A program made the translations under genes and the position numbers. Below, piece by piece: positions 46,154 to 54,181 of a stretch of DNA of 54,181 nt. The DNA lies in NCBI GenBank assembly GCA_002909145.1, contig PNQY01000179.1:34939-89119 (forward strand), in the 5' to 3' direction. The stretch is from Candidatus Thioglobus perditus (GTDB taxonomy: Bacteria; Pseudomonadota; Gammaproteobacteria; PS1; Pseudothioglobaceae). A model generated the notes under the pieces. That model was not told the origin of the DNA. It searched no databases and saw nothing but the letters and a program-made list of their open reading frames with translations. How positions within the stretch are numbered: position 1 is the stretch's first letter; each line of letters opens with the position of its first letter.

Positions 46154-46566
46154 TGTTTAGTTTTTTCCAATGCGTCCGCTACTTCTGGTGGCATATAATT
46201 TTCATCATGCTTGGCCAATACCTCTGTTGCAACAAAAGTGCCATTAATCAATGAACCAGTAGTAATAATTCCCTGACCTTCTCTAAACAGATCTGGCAAT
46301 ATGCCCTTATATTCGACATTAAAGGTATTGGCATTATCAGTTACATCAAAGTTAACCTTTATACCATCACGCTTAACACTATTCACACCAACCAAACCAC
46401 CTAGGCGAAAACTCTTACCAGTTGGAGCCTTGCCTTCAACCACATCTGTTGGTGAAAAGAAATAAAGCAAATTCTCATTGAAGGCCTTAAGGCCTAAATA
46501 ACCAGCCAAACCAACGCCAAGCACTAACAAGGCAACAAATATCATTCTACTTTGTCTTTTTTTCAT
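46150..46566 (-). CDS. ccmE: Cytochrome c maturation haem chaperone CcmE
   Basis: Periplasmic haem chaperone anchored by an N-terminal helix (about residues 8-26). The haem-binding histidine is H120 in LAKHDENYMPPE, with the neighbouring Tyr124. RLGGLV and the OB-fold strand LPDLFREGQGI match the family. The 138-aa length is normal. It begins 5 bp after ccmD. Confidence 0.96.
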   Translation of the reverse strand: MKKRQSRMIFVALLVLGVGLAGYLGLKAFNENLLYFFSPTDVVEGKAPTGKSFRLGGLVGVNSVKRDGIKVNFDVTDNANTFNVEYKGILPDLFREGQGIITTGSLINGTFVATEVLAKHDENYMPPEVADALEKTKQ

Positions 46567-46571
46567 TTTAT

Positions 46572-46742
46572 TTAATCTTCTCTTGAATATTTAATACGTA
46601 ATTGAGAAAAGGTTTTCTTATGGATTGAACTAGTGCGTATAAATAATATTGCAATAGTTATAAATACTACCAAATATGAAAACCATATATAAAAAGCATA
46701 CTTACCATAAGGTAGAAATTCAAAATATTCCGCTATGGTCAT
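46572..46742 (-). CDS. ccmD: Cytochrome c maturation protein CcmD
   Basis: Very small membrane protein of 56 aa that releases holo-CcmE from CcmC in System I. It begins MTIAEYFEFLPYGKYAFYIW, has one membrane helix (about residues 14-36), and ends in a basic tail (KKTFSQLRIKYSRED). Its ATG overlaps the ccmC stop by 4 bp (ATGA), and an RBS (GGAGGACGG) lies in the end of ccmC. Confidence 0.92.
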   Translation of the reverse strand: MTIAEYFEFLPYGKYAFYIWFSYLVVFITIAILFIRTSSIHKKTFSQLRIKYSRED

Positions 46743-47491
46743 TTTCCGTCCTCCATAATAACATTTTTAACCCATCTCATATTTTGCTCTCTAATCAACA
46801 CTTCATCCCTAGCACGCATAAGCATTAAAGCTCCATACAATAACTTAAATGAAATACTCATTAGGATAAGCGGCATTAACATGTCTGGATGAATTGCTGG
46901 AGCTGCAATTTTCTCAACCGAGCTAACCGAAGCTCCCTGATGAAGAGTGTTCCACCAAGTAACTGAATAGTGAATAATTGGTATATTGATCAAACCAACA
47001 ATAGCCAATACCGAACTAGCCTTAGATGCAGTTTTTGGATTATCAAATGCATTGCCTAATGACATATAAGCTAGATATAAAAATAACAATATAAGTTCAG
47101 AAGTAAGGCGTGCATCCCACACCCACCAAGTGCCCCACATTGGCTTACCCCATACTGCGCCAGTTACCAAAGCTAGGAACGTAAATGATGCGCCAATTGG
47201 TGCTGATACTTTAGCAACCACATTAGCTAGCTTTATCTGCCAAATGAGTCCTATACCGCCAGATACTGCCAATACTATATATATAAACATACTCATCCAT
47301 GCAGCTGGAACATGAACAAACATAATTCTATAACTTTCTCCCTGTTGATAATCAATCGGAGCAATCACCAGCCCCCAATACAATCCAACCAAAGTGAGCG
47401 CGATAAATGGATATAAGAACCAAGGAATGATCTTTTTACTAATTCTATAAAAATTTTGCGGTGAGGCAAACGCCTGAATCCATTTCCACAT
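46739..47491 (-). CDS. ccmC: Haem export/handling protein CcmC
   Basis: Inner-membrane protein of the haem-handling family that loads haem onto CcmE. It has six hydrophobic segments and the signature tryptophan-rich loop WGTWWVWDARLTSELILLFLY at about residue 127. Flanking histidines include VHVPAAWMS (near 60) and IHYSVTWWNTLHQG (near 185). The 250-aa length is normal. The ABC components ccmA and ccmB that usually precede it are absent, and tsaB lies 27 bp upstream. Confidence 0.95.
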   Translation of the reverse strand: MWKWIQAFASPQNFYRISKKIIPWFLYPFIALTLVGLYWGLVIAPIDYQQGESYRIMFVHVPAAWMSMFIYIVLAVSGGIGLIWQIKLANVVAKVSAPIGASFTFLALVTGAVWGKPMWGTWWVWDARLTSELILLFLYLAYMSLGNAFDNPKTASKASSVLAIVGLINIPIIHYSVTWWNTLHQGASVSSVEKIAAPAIHPDMLMPLILMSISFKLLYGALMLMRARDEVLIREQNMRWVKNVIMEDGK

Positions 47492-47518
47492 AAAGCATAT
47501 ATATTAAATAAAGTTAAA

Positions 47519-48184
47519 TTATTTTAACGATTTCTGGGCAATATTGTTACGTAAATAAGTTGGCAATGGCAATTTATCATCAAAAGCATCATTTTGATTA
47601 ACATAGGTTAAATATAGGTCTATAAGGTTTTCAGATTTTGGATAAAAATCAGCCACACTTTCAGCAATACCTGTTTGTTTTATTAGTTCATCCTTGTAAG
47701 CACCCCACCCTGTACCAACACCAATAAATTGTTGATTTAGAGCGTCCACTTCATTTGGTTTTTTTAATACTTCAGTATCTAGTTTATTATCCTTATAGAC
47801 ACCCCAATAAACCTCATTCATACGTGCATCAAGAGCCACCGCAACTTTATTAGTATTGTATTTTTTACTAGCACCAAAACCCACAACTTCAAGAGTTGAA
47901 AAACCCATGGTTGGTATGTCGTGAGCTAAAGATATACCTTGCACAACACCAACACACATCCTAACCCCAGTAAAACTACCAGGCCCTTTGGTATAAACAA
48001 TAGCATCTAGGTCTGATGGTAACAATTCAGCTTCAGCAAATACTTCATCACACATTGGGAGAATTAAACCGGAGCTTTTTTCCACACCTTGAATAAAACG
48101 AGAAATTTTCTCACCCCTGGTATAAAGGCTAGCCGAGCAAACCTCAGTGCAAGTATCAATGGCTAATATGTTTTGATTTGACAT
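47519..48184 (-). CDS. tsaB: tRNA threonylcarbamoyladenosine synthesis protein TsaB
   Basis: Partner of TsaD/TsaE in the t6A37 modification of tRNAs. It is an ASKHA-fold protein of 221 aa: NILAIDTCTEVCSASLY at the start, KGPGSFTGVRMCVGVVQGIS, and VALDARMNEVYWGVYK. It lies 4 bp downstream of the truncated PBP1b-like gene and before ccmC on the same strand. Confidence 0.95.
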   Translation of the reverse strand: MSNQNILAIDTCTEVCSASLYTRGEKISRFIQGVEKSSGLILPMCDEVFAEAELLPSDLDAIVYTKGPGSFTGVRMCVGVVQGISLAHDIPTMGFSTLEVVGFGASKKYNTNKVAVALDARMNEVYWGVYKDNKLDTEVLKKPNEVDALNQQFIGVGTGWGAYKDELIKQTGIAESVADFYPKSENLIDLYLTYVNQNDAFDDKLPLPTYLRNNIAQKSLK

Positions 48185-48188
48185 TTGG

Positions 48189-48884
48189 TTATTTTACAAT
48201 TTTTTCATACTTGTTATACAGACTCAAAACCAATTGTCTGCGTTTATCTAATCTTTGTGGATGCTTGATTGGATGATAAAAACTAGGACCTTTAACCAAG
48301 GCCACCAAAGTTGCCACCTCTTCCAAAGATAACATATTAAGTTGCTTATTAAAATAAAACTCAGCAGCATCGGCAAAACCTCTTATCTCTTTATTGCCAT
48401 CTTGAGCCAAATAAACAGTATTTAAATACCTATTAAGAATAAATTCTTTATCAAATGAATGCTCTAACAATAACGACATAAGTGCTTCTTTAAATTTACG
48501 GGTTATATTTCTATGTCTAGTTAATAAAGTATTTTTAATCAATTGTTGAGTGATAGTACTTGCACCACGTAGCGGTTTATCATAAAGCGTATAATCACGA
48601 ACCACTCTAGCAATCTCTTTAAAATCTACTCCTGGATGATTAAAGAATGACTGATCTTCCACTATCAACAACATATTAATAACAACCTTTGGTTGTTGAT
48701 TAAAAGCTAAAGCATCGGTATTAATATCTTTTGAAAATTCATTTTTAACAACATTATTAAGATGACTCAAATACACAGCTAAAATTATCAGACTTAATAA
48801 CACTAAGCGCATAATCCATCTAATAATTGCAGGTTTTTTAGTCAAAACTATAATTTTCTTAAAAAATAAACTGAATTTTAACAA
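48189..48884 (-). CDS. Peptidoglycan glycosyltransferase, PBP1b-type, transpeptidase domain absent
   Basis: 231-aa membrane-anchored glycosyltransferase (family 51) that polymerises lipid II glycan strands. One N-terminal helix (about 22-40) is followed by the catalytic EDQSFFNHPGVD (Glu76), GASTITQQLIKN, HRNITRKFKEALMSLLLE and NTVYLAQDGNKEIRGFADAAEFYF. The last motif and VKGPSFYHPIKHPQRLDKRRQLVL are those of class A PBP1b, not of MtgA. Full PBP1b continues with about 400 residues of transpeptidase; here the frame stops, with tsaB 4 bp later. It therefore works as a monofunctional enzyme. Confidence 0.88.
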   Translation of the reverse strand: MLKFSLFFKKIIVLTKKPAIIRWIMRLVLLSLIILAVYLSHLNNVVKNEFSKDINTDALAFNQQPKVVINMLLIVEDQSFFNHPGVDFKEIARVVRDYTLYDKPLRGASTITQQLIKNTLLTRHRNITRKFKEALMSLLLEHSFDKEFILNRYLNTVYLAQDGNKEIRGFADAAEFYFNKQLNMLSLEEVATLVALVKGPSFYHPIKHPQRLDKRRQLVLSLYNKYEKIVK

Positions 48885-48970
48885 AATCCTCTCAATAAAG
48901 GTCTTTTCTGGGTATTTGCAAAATTTGTGAATTTTTTAGCAATTAAATAAGAAAAACACAGTGTAAATAA

Positions 48971-48998
48971 TTGTAAAAACCTTACAAACTAGTATAAA
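48971..48998 (+). promoter_or_regulatory. Promoter of the rpsF operon
   Basis: TTGTAA (48971-48976) and TATAAA (48993-48998) with a 16-bp spacer, about 70 bases upstream of the rpsF ATG. Confidence 0.6.
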
Positions 48999-49012
48999 AT
49001 ACCCTCTTCCTT

Positions 49013-49036
49013 GCTTGAGAGCGCGGTGTTCCAAGC
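49013..49036 (+). promoter_or_regulatory. Hairpin in the rpsF leader, candidate S6:S18 control site
   Basis: GCTTG (49013-49017) pairs with CAAGC (49032-49036), enclosing a further short stem around GAGCGCGGTGTTC. S6:S18 binding leaders with such a hairpin near rpsF are known in many bacteria. The match is by position and general shape only; the diagnostic CCG element is not clear. Confidence 0.4.
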
Positions 49037-49066
49037 TATTTTAATAACCATAAGGAGATACAACTC

Positions 49067-49396
49067 ATGAGACACTATGAGATAACACTTATTGTGCACC
49101 CTGACCAATCAAGCCAGGTTGATACAATGATGAGCAAATACAAAGAAATAATCACTTCTGGTGGCGGCAACGTTCACAGAGAAGAAGACTGGGGGCGTAA
49201 GCACCTGGCTTATCCAATCAAGAAAATTTACAAAGCTCACTACTTAATGATGAACATTGAGTGTGATCAAGATACTCTTGATAAGCTTAACTATAACTTC
49301 CGTTTTAACGATGCAATCCTTAGAAATTTAATTATTTCTGAAGATAGCGCAATTACTGAGCCTTCAATTATGATGGCCAATAAAGACAAAGACTAG
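49067..49396 (+). CDS. rpsF: Ribosomal protein S6
   Basis: Small-subunit protein, 109 aa: [21 protein letters not shown], then [22 protein letters not shown] and [12 protein letters not shown]. First gene of the rpsF-rpsR-rplI unit, preceded by AAGGAGA. The acidic glutamate tail seen in enteric bacteria is absent. Confidence 0.98.
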   Translation: MRHYEITLIVHPDQSSQVDTMMSKYKEIITSGGGNVHREEDWGRKHLAYPIKKIYKAHYLMMNIECDQDTLDKLNYNFRFNDAILRNLIISEDSAITEPSIMMANKDKD

Positions 49397-49405
49397 GAGA
49401 TTATT

Positions 49406-49660
49406 ATGGCTAAGCAACAAAAGAGAAAACGTAGACCTCAAATTAAAATTAATACTTTCTGTCGCTTTACTGCAGCAGGTGTTACAAAGATTGACTATAA
49501 AGATGTTGATACATTATTAAAGAATATCGATGAAAGTGGTAAGATTACTCCGTCAAGAATGACAGGTACTAACGCTAAATTCCAGCGTCAACTAACTACT
49601 GCAATCAAAAGAGCTAGATTTTTAGCCCTTATTCCTTACACTGATAAGCACAAGAAATAG
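49406..49660 (+). CDS. rpsR: Ribosomal protein S18
   Basis: 84-aa basic protein that pairs with S6 in the 30S platform. [20 protein letters not shown], then [34 protein letters not shown] is diagnostic. An AGGAG RBS lies in the 9-bp gap after rpsF. The priB gene found between rpsF and rpsR in enteric bacteria is absent. Confidence 0.98.
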   Translation: MAKQQKRKRRPQIKINTFCRFTAAGVTKIDYKDVDTLLKNIDESGKITPSRMTGTNAKFQRQLTTAIKRARFLALIPYTDKHKK

Positions 49661-49669
49661 GAGCCTAAC

Positions 49670-50122
49670 ATGCAAGTAATTTTATTAGAAACAATCCAAA
49701 AAGTAGGATCTTTAGGCGAATTAGCTAACGTTAAAGCTGGCTATGCTCGTAACTTTCTAATCCCACAAGGTAAAGCTAAGCCTGCAACTAAGGCCAACTT
49801 GGCAGAGTTTGAAACTCTTAAGGCTGATTTAGAAGCTAAAGAAGCAGCAGCACTTAAGGGCGCACAAGAAGTTGAAGCTAAAATGACTGGTACGGTTTGT
49901 ACAATCATAGCAAATGCTGGCGATGAAGGCAAGCTATTTGGTTCAATCACAACGGCCGACATTACATCAAGTCTAGCAGATGCTGGCTTTGAAGTAGAGA
50001 AGCGTGATATAAACATGCCAGAGGCAATTCGTCACACAGGTGAATACGATGTAAGTGTTACACTACACACTCAAATCACTGTTGCTATCAAGGTTGTGGT
50101 TGAAGCTCAAGAAGAAGCATAA
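49670..50122 (+). CDS. rplI: Ribosomal protein L9
   Basis: Two-domain 150-aa large-subunit protein. The N-terminal domain reads MQVILLETIQKVGSLGELANVKAGYARNFLIPQGKA. A long connecting helix spans residues 42-75, and the C-terminal domain contains GDEGKLFGSITTADI. It is followed by a strong terminator. Confidence 0.98.
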   Translation: MQVILLETIQKVGSLGELANVKAGYARNFLIPQGKAKPATKANLAEFETLKADLEAKEAAALKGAQEVEAKMTGTVCTIIANAGDEGKLFGSITTADITSSLADAGFEVEKRDINMPEAIRHTGEYDVSVTLHTQITVAIKVVVEAQEEA

Positions 50123-50152
50123 AACAACTTCAAATTTTGAGTTAAAATTAAG

Positions 50153-50180
50153 AACCCTCGCAAGAGGGTTTTTTATTTTT
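50153..50180 (+). terminator. Rho-independent terminator after rplI
   Basis: AACCCTC, GCAA tetraloop, GAGGGTT (50153-50170), then TTTTATTTTTT. It separates the ribosomal operon from dnaB, whose ATG is only 13 bp further. Confidence 0.92.
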
Positions 50181-50192
50181 TAAACAAAGCAA

Positions 50193-51638
50193 ATGGACAT
50201 TAAAAACGTAAAAGTACCACCTAACTCTATAGACTCAGAGCAGTCTGTTCTTGGTGGTCTACTATTACATAATGATGCCTGGGATCAGGTAGCAGACATA
50301 CTTACTGAGGTTGATTTTTATACTGCTTCACACAGAATTATTTTTGATGCTATTTCCACCCTATTACAGCACGATAAACCGGCTGACATTCTAACGGTTA
50401 AAGAACAAGTTAAAAAAACTGGCAACGAGCAAACTATTGGTGGTTTTGTATATCTGGCTCAAATTGCTGAAAACACTCCTAGTGTTTCAAACATTGAGGC
50501 TTATGCAAAACACGTGCGTGAATTAAGCGTATATCGTCAGCTAATCTCAGCTAGTCATGAAATTGCTGATACCGCATACAATCCAAAAGAAATTGAAGTT
50601 CAGGAATTAATAGATCTTTCTGAGAAAAAAATATTTGAAATAGCAGAGCAAGTAACACGTGGTAAACAAGATATTACCAATGTAAAAGATATTATTAAAG
50701 ACGTTGTTAACCGCGTGCATGAAATGCAAGAATCTAGTGGTGTTACTGGATTAGAATCAGGATTTAGTGAGCTTGATAAACTTACATCAGGACTACAAAA
50801 TGGCGATCTAATTATTGTTGCTGGACGCCCTTCAATGGGTAAGACTGCATTTTCAATGAATATTATTGAACACGTGGCTATCACTGCTAAAAATCCAAAA
50901 CCTGTAGCTGTGTTTAGCTTAGAGATGCCTACTGAACAGTTAGTTATGCGTATGATTTCTTCATTTGGACATATTGAAGGCTCTAAATTACGCGACACCA
51001 TGACCGAAACAGATTGGAACAGTTTTAACCATGCAGTACTAGCATTAGAAAAATCAACTGTACTAATTGACGAGACTCCATCCATAACTCCAACAGAAAT
51101 TAGGGCCAAATGTCGTCGCCTAAAAAGACAGCACCCTGATTTATCACTAATTATGGTTGACTACCTGCAATTAATGACAGTACACGGCAAGAGCGAAAAT
51201 AGAGTCCAAGAAATTTCTGAAATATCTCGATCTCTTAAAGCTTTAGCTAAGGAGATAAACGTACCAGTTATCGCTTTATCACAACTTAATCGTGGTGTTG
51301 AATCACGACCTAAAGCCGGCAAAGGCCGTATGCCACAAATGTCAGACTTACGTGAATCTGGCTCTATTGAGCAAGATGCAGATATCATTGGATTTATTTA
51401 TCGTGATCAGCAATACCATGATGATTCATATTCAAATCCTGAAGAAGTTGGTAAGGCAGATTTAAAAATTGCCAAACATAGAAATGGTGCAACTGGTAAT
51501 ATCAAGCTTGCATTTATTGGTGAGTATGCACGTTTTGAAGATTTAGCTAACGAGGATCAATTCCAAGGCGTATCTGACGAGCAAATGGATGCAGCATATA
51601 ATAACAATATGGCTAACTTTGACCAAGAGCCTTTCTAA
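50193..51638 (+). CDS. dnaB: Replicative DNA helicase
   Basis: Hexameric fork helicase of 481 aa. The N-terminal DnaG-interacting domain (residues 10-115) starts SIDSEQSVLGGLL. The RecA-like core has Walker A in VAGRPSMGKTAFSMN, Walker B in SLIMVDYLQLM, and SQLNRGVESR, DLRESGSIEQDADII. No intein interrupts it. Position after rplI and before alr is common in gammaproteobacteria. The terminator just upstream implies a promoter within or before the hairpin. Confidence 0.98.
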   Translation: MDIKNVKVPPNSIDSEQSVLGGLLLHNDAWDQVADILTEVDFYTASHRIIFDAISTLLQHDKPADILTVKEQVKKTGNEQTIGGFVYLAQIAENTPSVSNIEAYAKHVRELSVYRQLISASHEIADTAYNPKEIEVQELIDLSEKKIFEIAEQVTRGKQDITNVKDIIKDVVNRVHEMQESSGVTGLESGFSELDKLTSGLQNGDLIIVAGRPSMGKTAFSMNIIEHVAITAKNPKPVAVFSLEMPTEQLVMRMISSFGHIEGSKLRDTMTETDWNSFNHAVLALEKSTVLIDETPSITPTEIRAKCRRLKRQHPDLSLIMVDYLQLMTVHGKSENRVQEISEISRSLKALAKEINVPVIALSQLNRGVESRPKAGKGRMPQMSDLRESGSIEQDADIIGFIYRDQQYHDDSYSNPEEVGKADLKIAKHRNGATGNIKLAFIGEYARFEDLANEDQFQGVSDEQMDAAYNNNMANFDQEPF

Positions 51639-51659
51639 CCATATTAACAAGGCAAATAT

Positions 51660-52709
51660 ATGCATGCTGTTGCATCAATATCACAATCAGCTTTAGCTCA
51701 CAATCTATCAACTACCAGAAGACACTCGCCTAAAACAAAGATTGTATCAATGGTTAAAGCCAACGCTTATGGCCATAAATTAGATTTAATTAACCCTTTG
51801 ATTGAAAACTCTGACTTGTTGGCAGTAAGTGAATTATCAGAAGCTAAGAAACTCAGGGGGAAAACCAACAAGCCAATTTTGTTATTGTCTGGTGTGTACT
51901 CTAATAATGACCTGCAACAAGCAATCAAGCTAGATTGTCAGATTGTTGTCCATCATAAATCACAAATATCCATTGTTAATAATTCAAGCGAGCAAGTAAA
52001 TGTTTGGATAAAAATTGATACTGGCATGCATAGGCTTGGACTATCGGCAAGCGAATACAACGAGTGCTTAACTCTTCTAGAGCTTAACTCTTTGATTAAT
52101 ATTGAATGTGTAATGAGTCATTTTGCTTGCGCTGATGAAATAGACAATACAATGAATAAATCTCAATTGAACAAATTTAACGAGCTAACAAGCGCTAAAT
52201 ACAAACGTTCAATGGCAAACTCTGCAGCAATACTGTCAAACACTAAGTCACACTTTGATTATATTCGCCCAGGGATTATGCTTTACGGCATTTCCCCATT
52301 TGCCAAAGAGTTTAGCTACCTTAAAGCAGCAATGAAACTGTCTGCTCCAATCATGTCAATCAAAACCATTAACTCTGGTGAATCTGTTGGCTATGGTGCA
52401 ACCTGGACAGCAGACAAGAAAACCACCATTGCAGTAATTGGTATTGGCTATGGTGACGGTTACCCACGCCATGCTAAAAATGGCACACCTGTAGTTGTTA
52501 ATAACACAATCTGTCCACTTATTGGCCGAGTGTCAATGGATTTAATTTGTGTAGATATTAGCAATATTAATGCAAACATTGGAGATATTGCTACGCTTTG
52601 GGGTGATGATTTGCTTAGTGTGGAGACGGTTGCTGATTGGAGTAACACAATTGGCTATGAGCTAGTAACCGGATTAAGCTCTAGAGTAAAATTTATCGAT
52701 GTTGCATAA
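51660..52709 (+). CDS. alr: Alanine racemase
   Basis: PLP enzyme making D-alanine for peptidoglycan. The PLP lysine is Lys33 in MVKANAYGHK. Other landmarks are WIKIDTGMHRLGL, MSHFACADE, NSAAILS, RPGIMLYGISPF, the catalytic tyrosine in SVGYGATW, and GIGYGDGYPR. The 349-aa length is normal. It begins 21 bp after dnaB and overlaps the next gene by 11 bp. Confidence 0.97.
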   Translation: MHAVASISQSALAHNLSTTRRHSPKTKIVSMVKANAYGHKLDLINPLIENSDLLAVSELSEAKKLRGKTNKPILLLSGVYSNNDLQQAIKLDCQIVVHHKSQISIVNNSSEQVNVWIKIDTGMHRLGLSASEYNECLTLLELNSLINIECVMSHFACADEIDNTMNKSQLNKFNELTSAKYKRSMANSAAILSNTKSHFDYIRPGIMLYGISPFAKEFSYLKAAMKLSAPIMSIKTINSGESVGYGATWTADKKTTIAVIGIGYGDGYPRHAKNGTPVVVNNTICPLIGRVSMDLICVDISNINANIGDIATLWGDDLLSVETVADWSNTIGYELVTGLSSRVKFIDVA

Positions 52710-53403
52710 TACTTTTGTACAAATAAGTGACTGTCATATTGATGACAATCCCCAGTCAATGGGTGTTAACACGCACCTAAATCTTAATAGGGTTATAAAT
52801 AAACTATCTAACACTAAATTTGACAACTTGATTATCAGCGGGGATCTCGCAAATAGCGGCACAATAAAATCATATCAAATATTAAAAAAAGCATTAAAAA
52901 AAATTAATTCCGACATATGGGTCATGCCTGGTAACCATGACAATATAGAAAATCTCAACACTGTTTTCTCTGAAAATATACTTGATAAACTTTTACTTGG
53001 AAAATGGGAAATTATCACTATTGATTCAGTACAAGAAAACAAAACTAGTGGCATACTAACTAAAAAAAATCTAGAAAAGCTAGATTTAGACCTGTCTACA
53101 TCAAAAGCAAAATATAATTTAATTATCCTACACCATCCTATCGTACCAATGAATAGCAACTGGGATGATTCGTTATCTTTAGAAAATCCAGAGGAATTAT
53201 TTACACTAATTAGTAAATACCCTAAAATAAGGGCTGTTTTGTTTGGGCATGCACATCAAATGTCTGAATTTAAACAAAATAATTTGCAAATTATTTCCTG
53301 CCCGTCAACTGCAATTCAATTCGATGAAGAGGAAAGAGTTGGCTTTAATAGCTATACCTTGCATGATAACGGAAAATTAGAATACTACACACAATGGATA
53401 TAG
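52699..53403 (+). CDS. cpdA: Metallophosphoesterase, CpdA/Icc-like
   Basis: Calcineurin-like phosphodiesterase of 234 aa with all metal-ligand motifs: DCH (11-13), SGDLANSG, MPGNHDN, LHHPIV and FGHAHQ. CpdA hydrolyses 3',5'-cAMP in enteric bacteria. The same substrate here is likely but not certain, since related enzymes act on other phosphodiesters. It lies next to a DUF1249 gene, as cpdA does in E. coli, which supports the name. The start overlaps alr by 11 bp. Confidence 0.88.
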   Translation: MLHNTFVQISDCHIDDNPQSMGVNTHLNLNRVINKLSNTKFDNLIISGDLANSGTIKSYQILKKALKKINSDIWVMPGNHDNIENLNTVFSENILDKLLLGKWEIITIDSVQENKTSGILTKKNLEKLDLDLSTSKAKYNLIILHHPIVPMNSNWDDSLSLENPEELFTLISKYPKIRAVLFGHAHQMSEFKQNNLQIISCPSTAIQFDEEERVGFNSYTLHDNGKLEYYTQWI

Positions 53404-53858
53404 AAAAGGGCTTCTTAGAGTCTTTATACAATCAGCAAAAACCCAAGACTTATGCGCAAGTTTCGCAGCTATTTGAGCTTAATTATCAAAAAATATTAAA
53501 ACTAATTCCGCTACTCAAGCAAACATCTCATAGCTGTGTAATTAAACATAATAGTGAAAAAGATCTACACCTAATAGTTGAGGATAGATTTGCTCACACT
53601 GGAGTTTTTACCCTTACACATAAACTTGATTGTGAAAATGGCATTGTTAATAAGCCCGATATAAAATTTAAAATATATTTTGATGCTCAGCTTTTAGAAG
53701 TTATATCTGTGTGCAATGAAACTACACTAAATAAATCCCACCCTTATTTATCACAATGCAGTGATATGAATATACAATGGGAGTTGAATACTTTTATTGA
53801 AAGATGGTTAGATTACTGTCTAGACAAATACCAAGGAAAATTATGGCAGACTCTGTAG
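53394..53858 (+). CDS. DUF1249 (YqiB-like) protein
   Basis: 154-aa protein matching the YqiB family by eye: AQVSQLFELNYQKILKLIPLL near the start and a C-terminal WELNTFIERWLDYCL. The middle is beta-rich. The function is unknown. The family gene lies beside cpdA in enteric bacteria, and here it overlaps cpdA by 10 bp and the next gene by 16 bp, so all three are co-translated. Confidence 0.8.
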   Translation: MDIEKGFLESLYNQQKPKTYAQVSQLFELNYQKILKLIPLLKQTSHSCVIKHNSEKDLHLIVEDRFAHTGVFTLTHKLDCENGIVNKPDIKFKIYFDAQLLEVISVCNETTLNKSHPYLSQCSDMNIQWELNTFIERWLDYCLDKYQGKLWQTL

Positions 53859-54181
53859 CTCCAGATGTTAAAGACAAACTAGTAGTTGCTATCTCATCAA
53901 GAGCTTTATTTAATTTAGATGAGTCACACCAGGTTTTTAAAGAACACGGTGTTGAAGCCTATGCAAAACACCAAGAGGAAAATGAAAATGTAATTCTTCA
54001 GCCAGGAGTCGGTTTCTCACTAGTTAAAAAACTTCTTAATCTTAACACTAAAAAAAATCCAATTGATGTAATTCTCCTGTCGCGCAATAGTGCAGATACT
54101 GGTTTACGAATATTTAACTCAATTGAGCATTATGGTCTTAACATTTCTCGTGCAGCCTTTACTCGAGGTGAAAGCACACAT
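53843..54181 (+). CDS. 5'-nucleotidase (cytosolic IMP/GMP type), 3' partial
   Basis: Begins with ATG inside the end of the DUF1249 gene, after an AAGGAAAA RBS, and runs open to the window edge (113 codons). LVVAISSRALFNLDESHQVF and VILLSRNSADTGLRIFNSIEHYGLNISRAAFTRGES match the 5-nucleotidase family (PF06189 type). In that family the N-terminal aspartate motif of HAD enzymes is replaced by such segments. The substrate is inferred from the family. The C-terminal part is outside the window. Confidence 0.85.
   Translation, partial: MADSVAPDVKDKLVVAISSRALFNLDESHQVFKEHGVEAYAKHQEENENVILQPGVGFSLVKKLLNLNTKKNPIDVILLSRNSADTGLRIFNSIEHYGLNISRAAFTRGESTH

Overview
The window reads as chromosomal DNA of an AT-rich, free-living or symbiotic gammaproteobacterium, most likely a thiotroph of the SUP05/Thioglobus group or a relative. 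The evidence is several gammaproteobacterial gene orders (serC-serA-pheA-hisC-tyrA-aroA; thrS-infC-rpmI-rplT-pheS-pheT-ihfA; hupB-tRNA-Val-tRNA-Asp-ppiD; rpsF-rpsR-rplI-dnaB-alr), the low G+C, a DsrC/TusE-family protein and a cytochrome c-DUF302 fusion. The genus is an inference. No phage, IS element, CRISPR array or plasmid gene was seen, and gene density is high with many 1-16 bp overlaps.

Layout. 1-2.97 kb: 5'-truncated S41 processing protease, then parA-parB. 2.99-4.3 kb: lepB divergent from a cysteine-free DsrC-like gene with its own terminator. 4.4-10.96 kb (minus): serine, phenylalanine, tyrosine and chorismate-precursor operon. 11.3-14.6 kb (plus): cobalamin-riboswitch-like leader followed by btuB, a BtuM-like membrane protein and cobO, a compact B12 uptake and activation unit. 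14.6-25.2 kb (minus): a three-domain MsrA-thioredoxin-MsrB fusion, a small secreted protein, radA, nrdR, glyA, sdaA, an unrecognised 57-aa gene, a membrane protein, kbl, tdh, moeB/thiF. 25.2-27.8 kb (plus): AlkD-like, NIF3-like and AI-2E-family genes plus an unknown. 27.8-40.6 kb (minus): translation genes (ihfA, pheT, pheS, rplT, rpmI, infC, thrS), recJ, a DUF1566 protein, thiO, lspA and a peptide-binding lipoprotein. 40.6-41.4 kb: fabI with a terminator. 41.5-42.9 kb (minus): DUF302 and cytochrome c-DUF302 pair. 43.1-48.9 kb (minus): ppiD, two tRNAs, hupB, cytochrome c maturation genes ccmG, ccmE, ccmD, ccmC (ccmF absent here), tsaB and a glycosyltransferase-only PBP1b relative. 49.0-54.2 kb (plus): rpsF-rpsR-rplI, dnaB, alr, cpdA-like, DUF1249 and a 3'-truncated 5'-nucleotidase.

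How it fits together. Glycine, serine and threonine metabolism is concentrated here (serA/serC make serine, glyA interconverts serine and glycine, sdaA removes serine, tdh-kbl cleave threonine to glycine, thiO oxidises glycine). The B12 unit could salvage cobalamin. The ccm genes would supply haem to cytochromes such as the DUF302 fusion.

Most noteworthy: (i) the riboswitch-btuB-btuM-like-cobO unit, (ii) the cytochrome c-DUF302/DUF302 pair, (iii) the MsrA-Trx-MsrB domain order, (iv) the DsrC-family protein without any cysteine, (v) the 57-aa gene with strong ribosome-binding site and terminator, (vi) the PBP1b-type protein reduced to its glycosyltransferase domain. All functional assignments come from reading motifs by eye; no database search was run.
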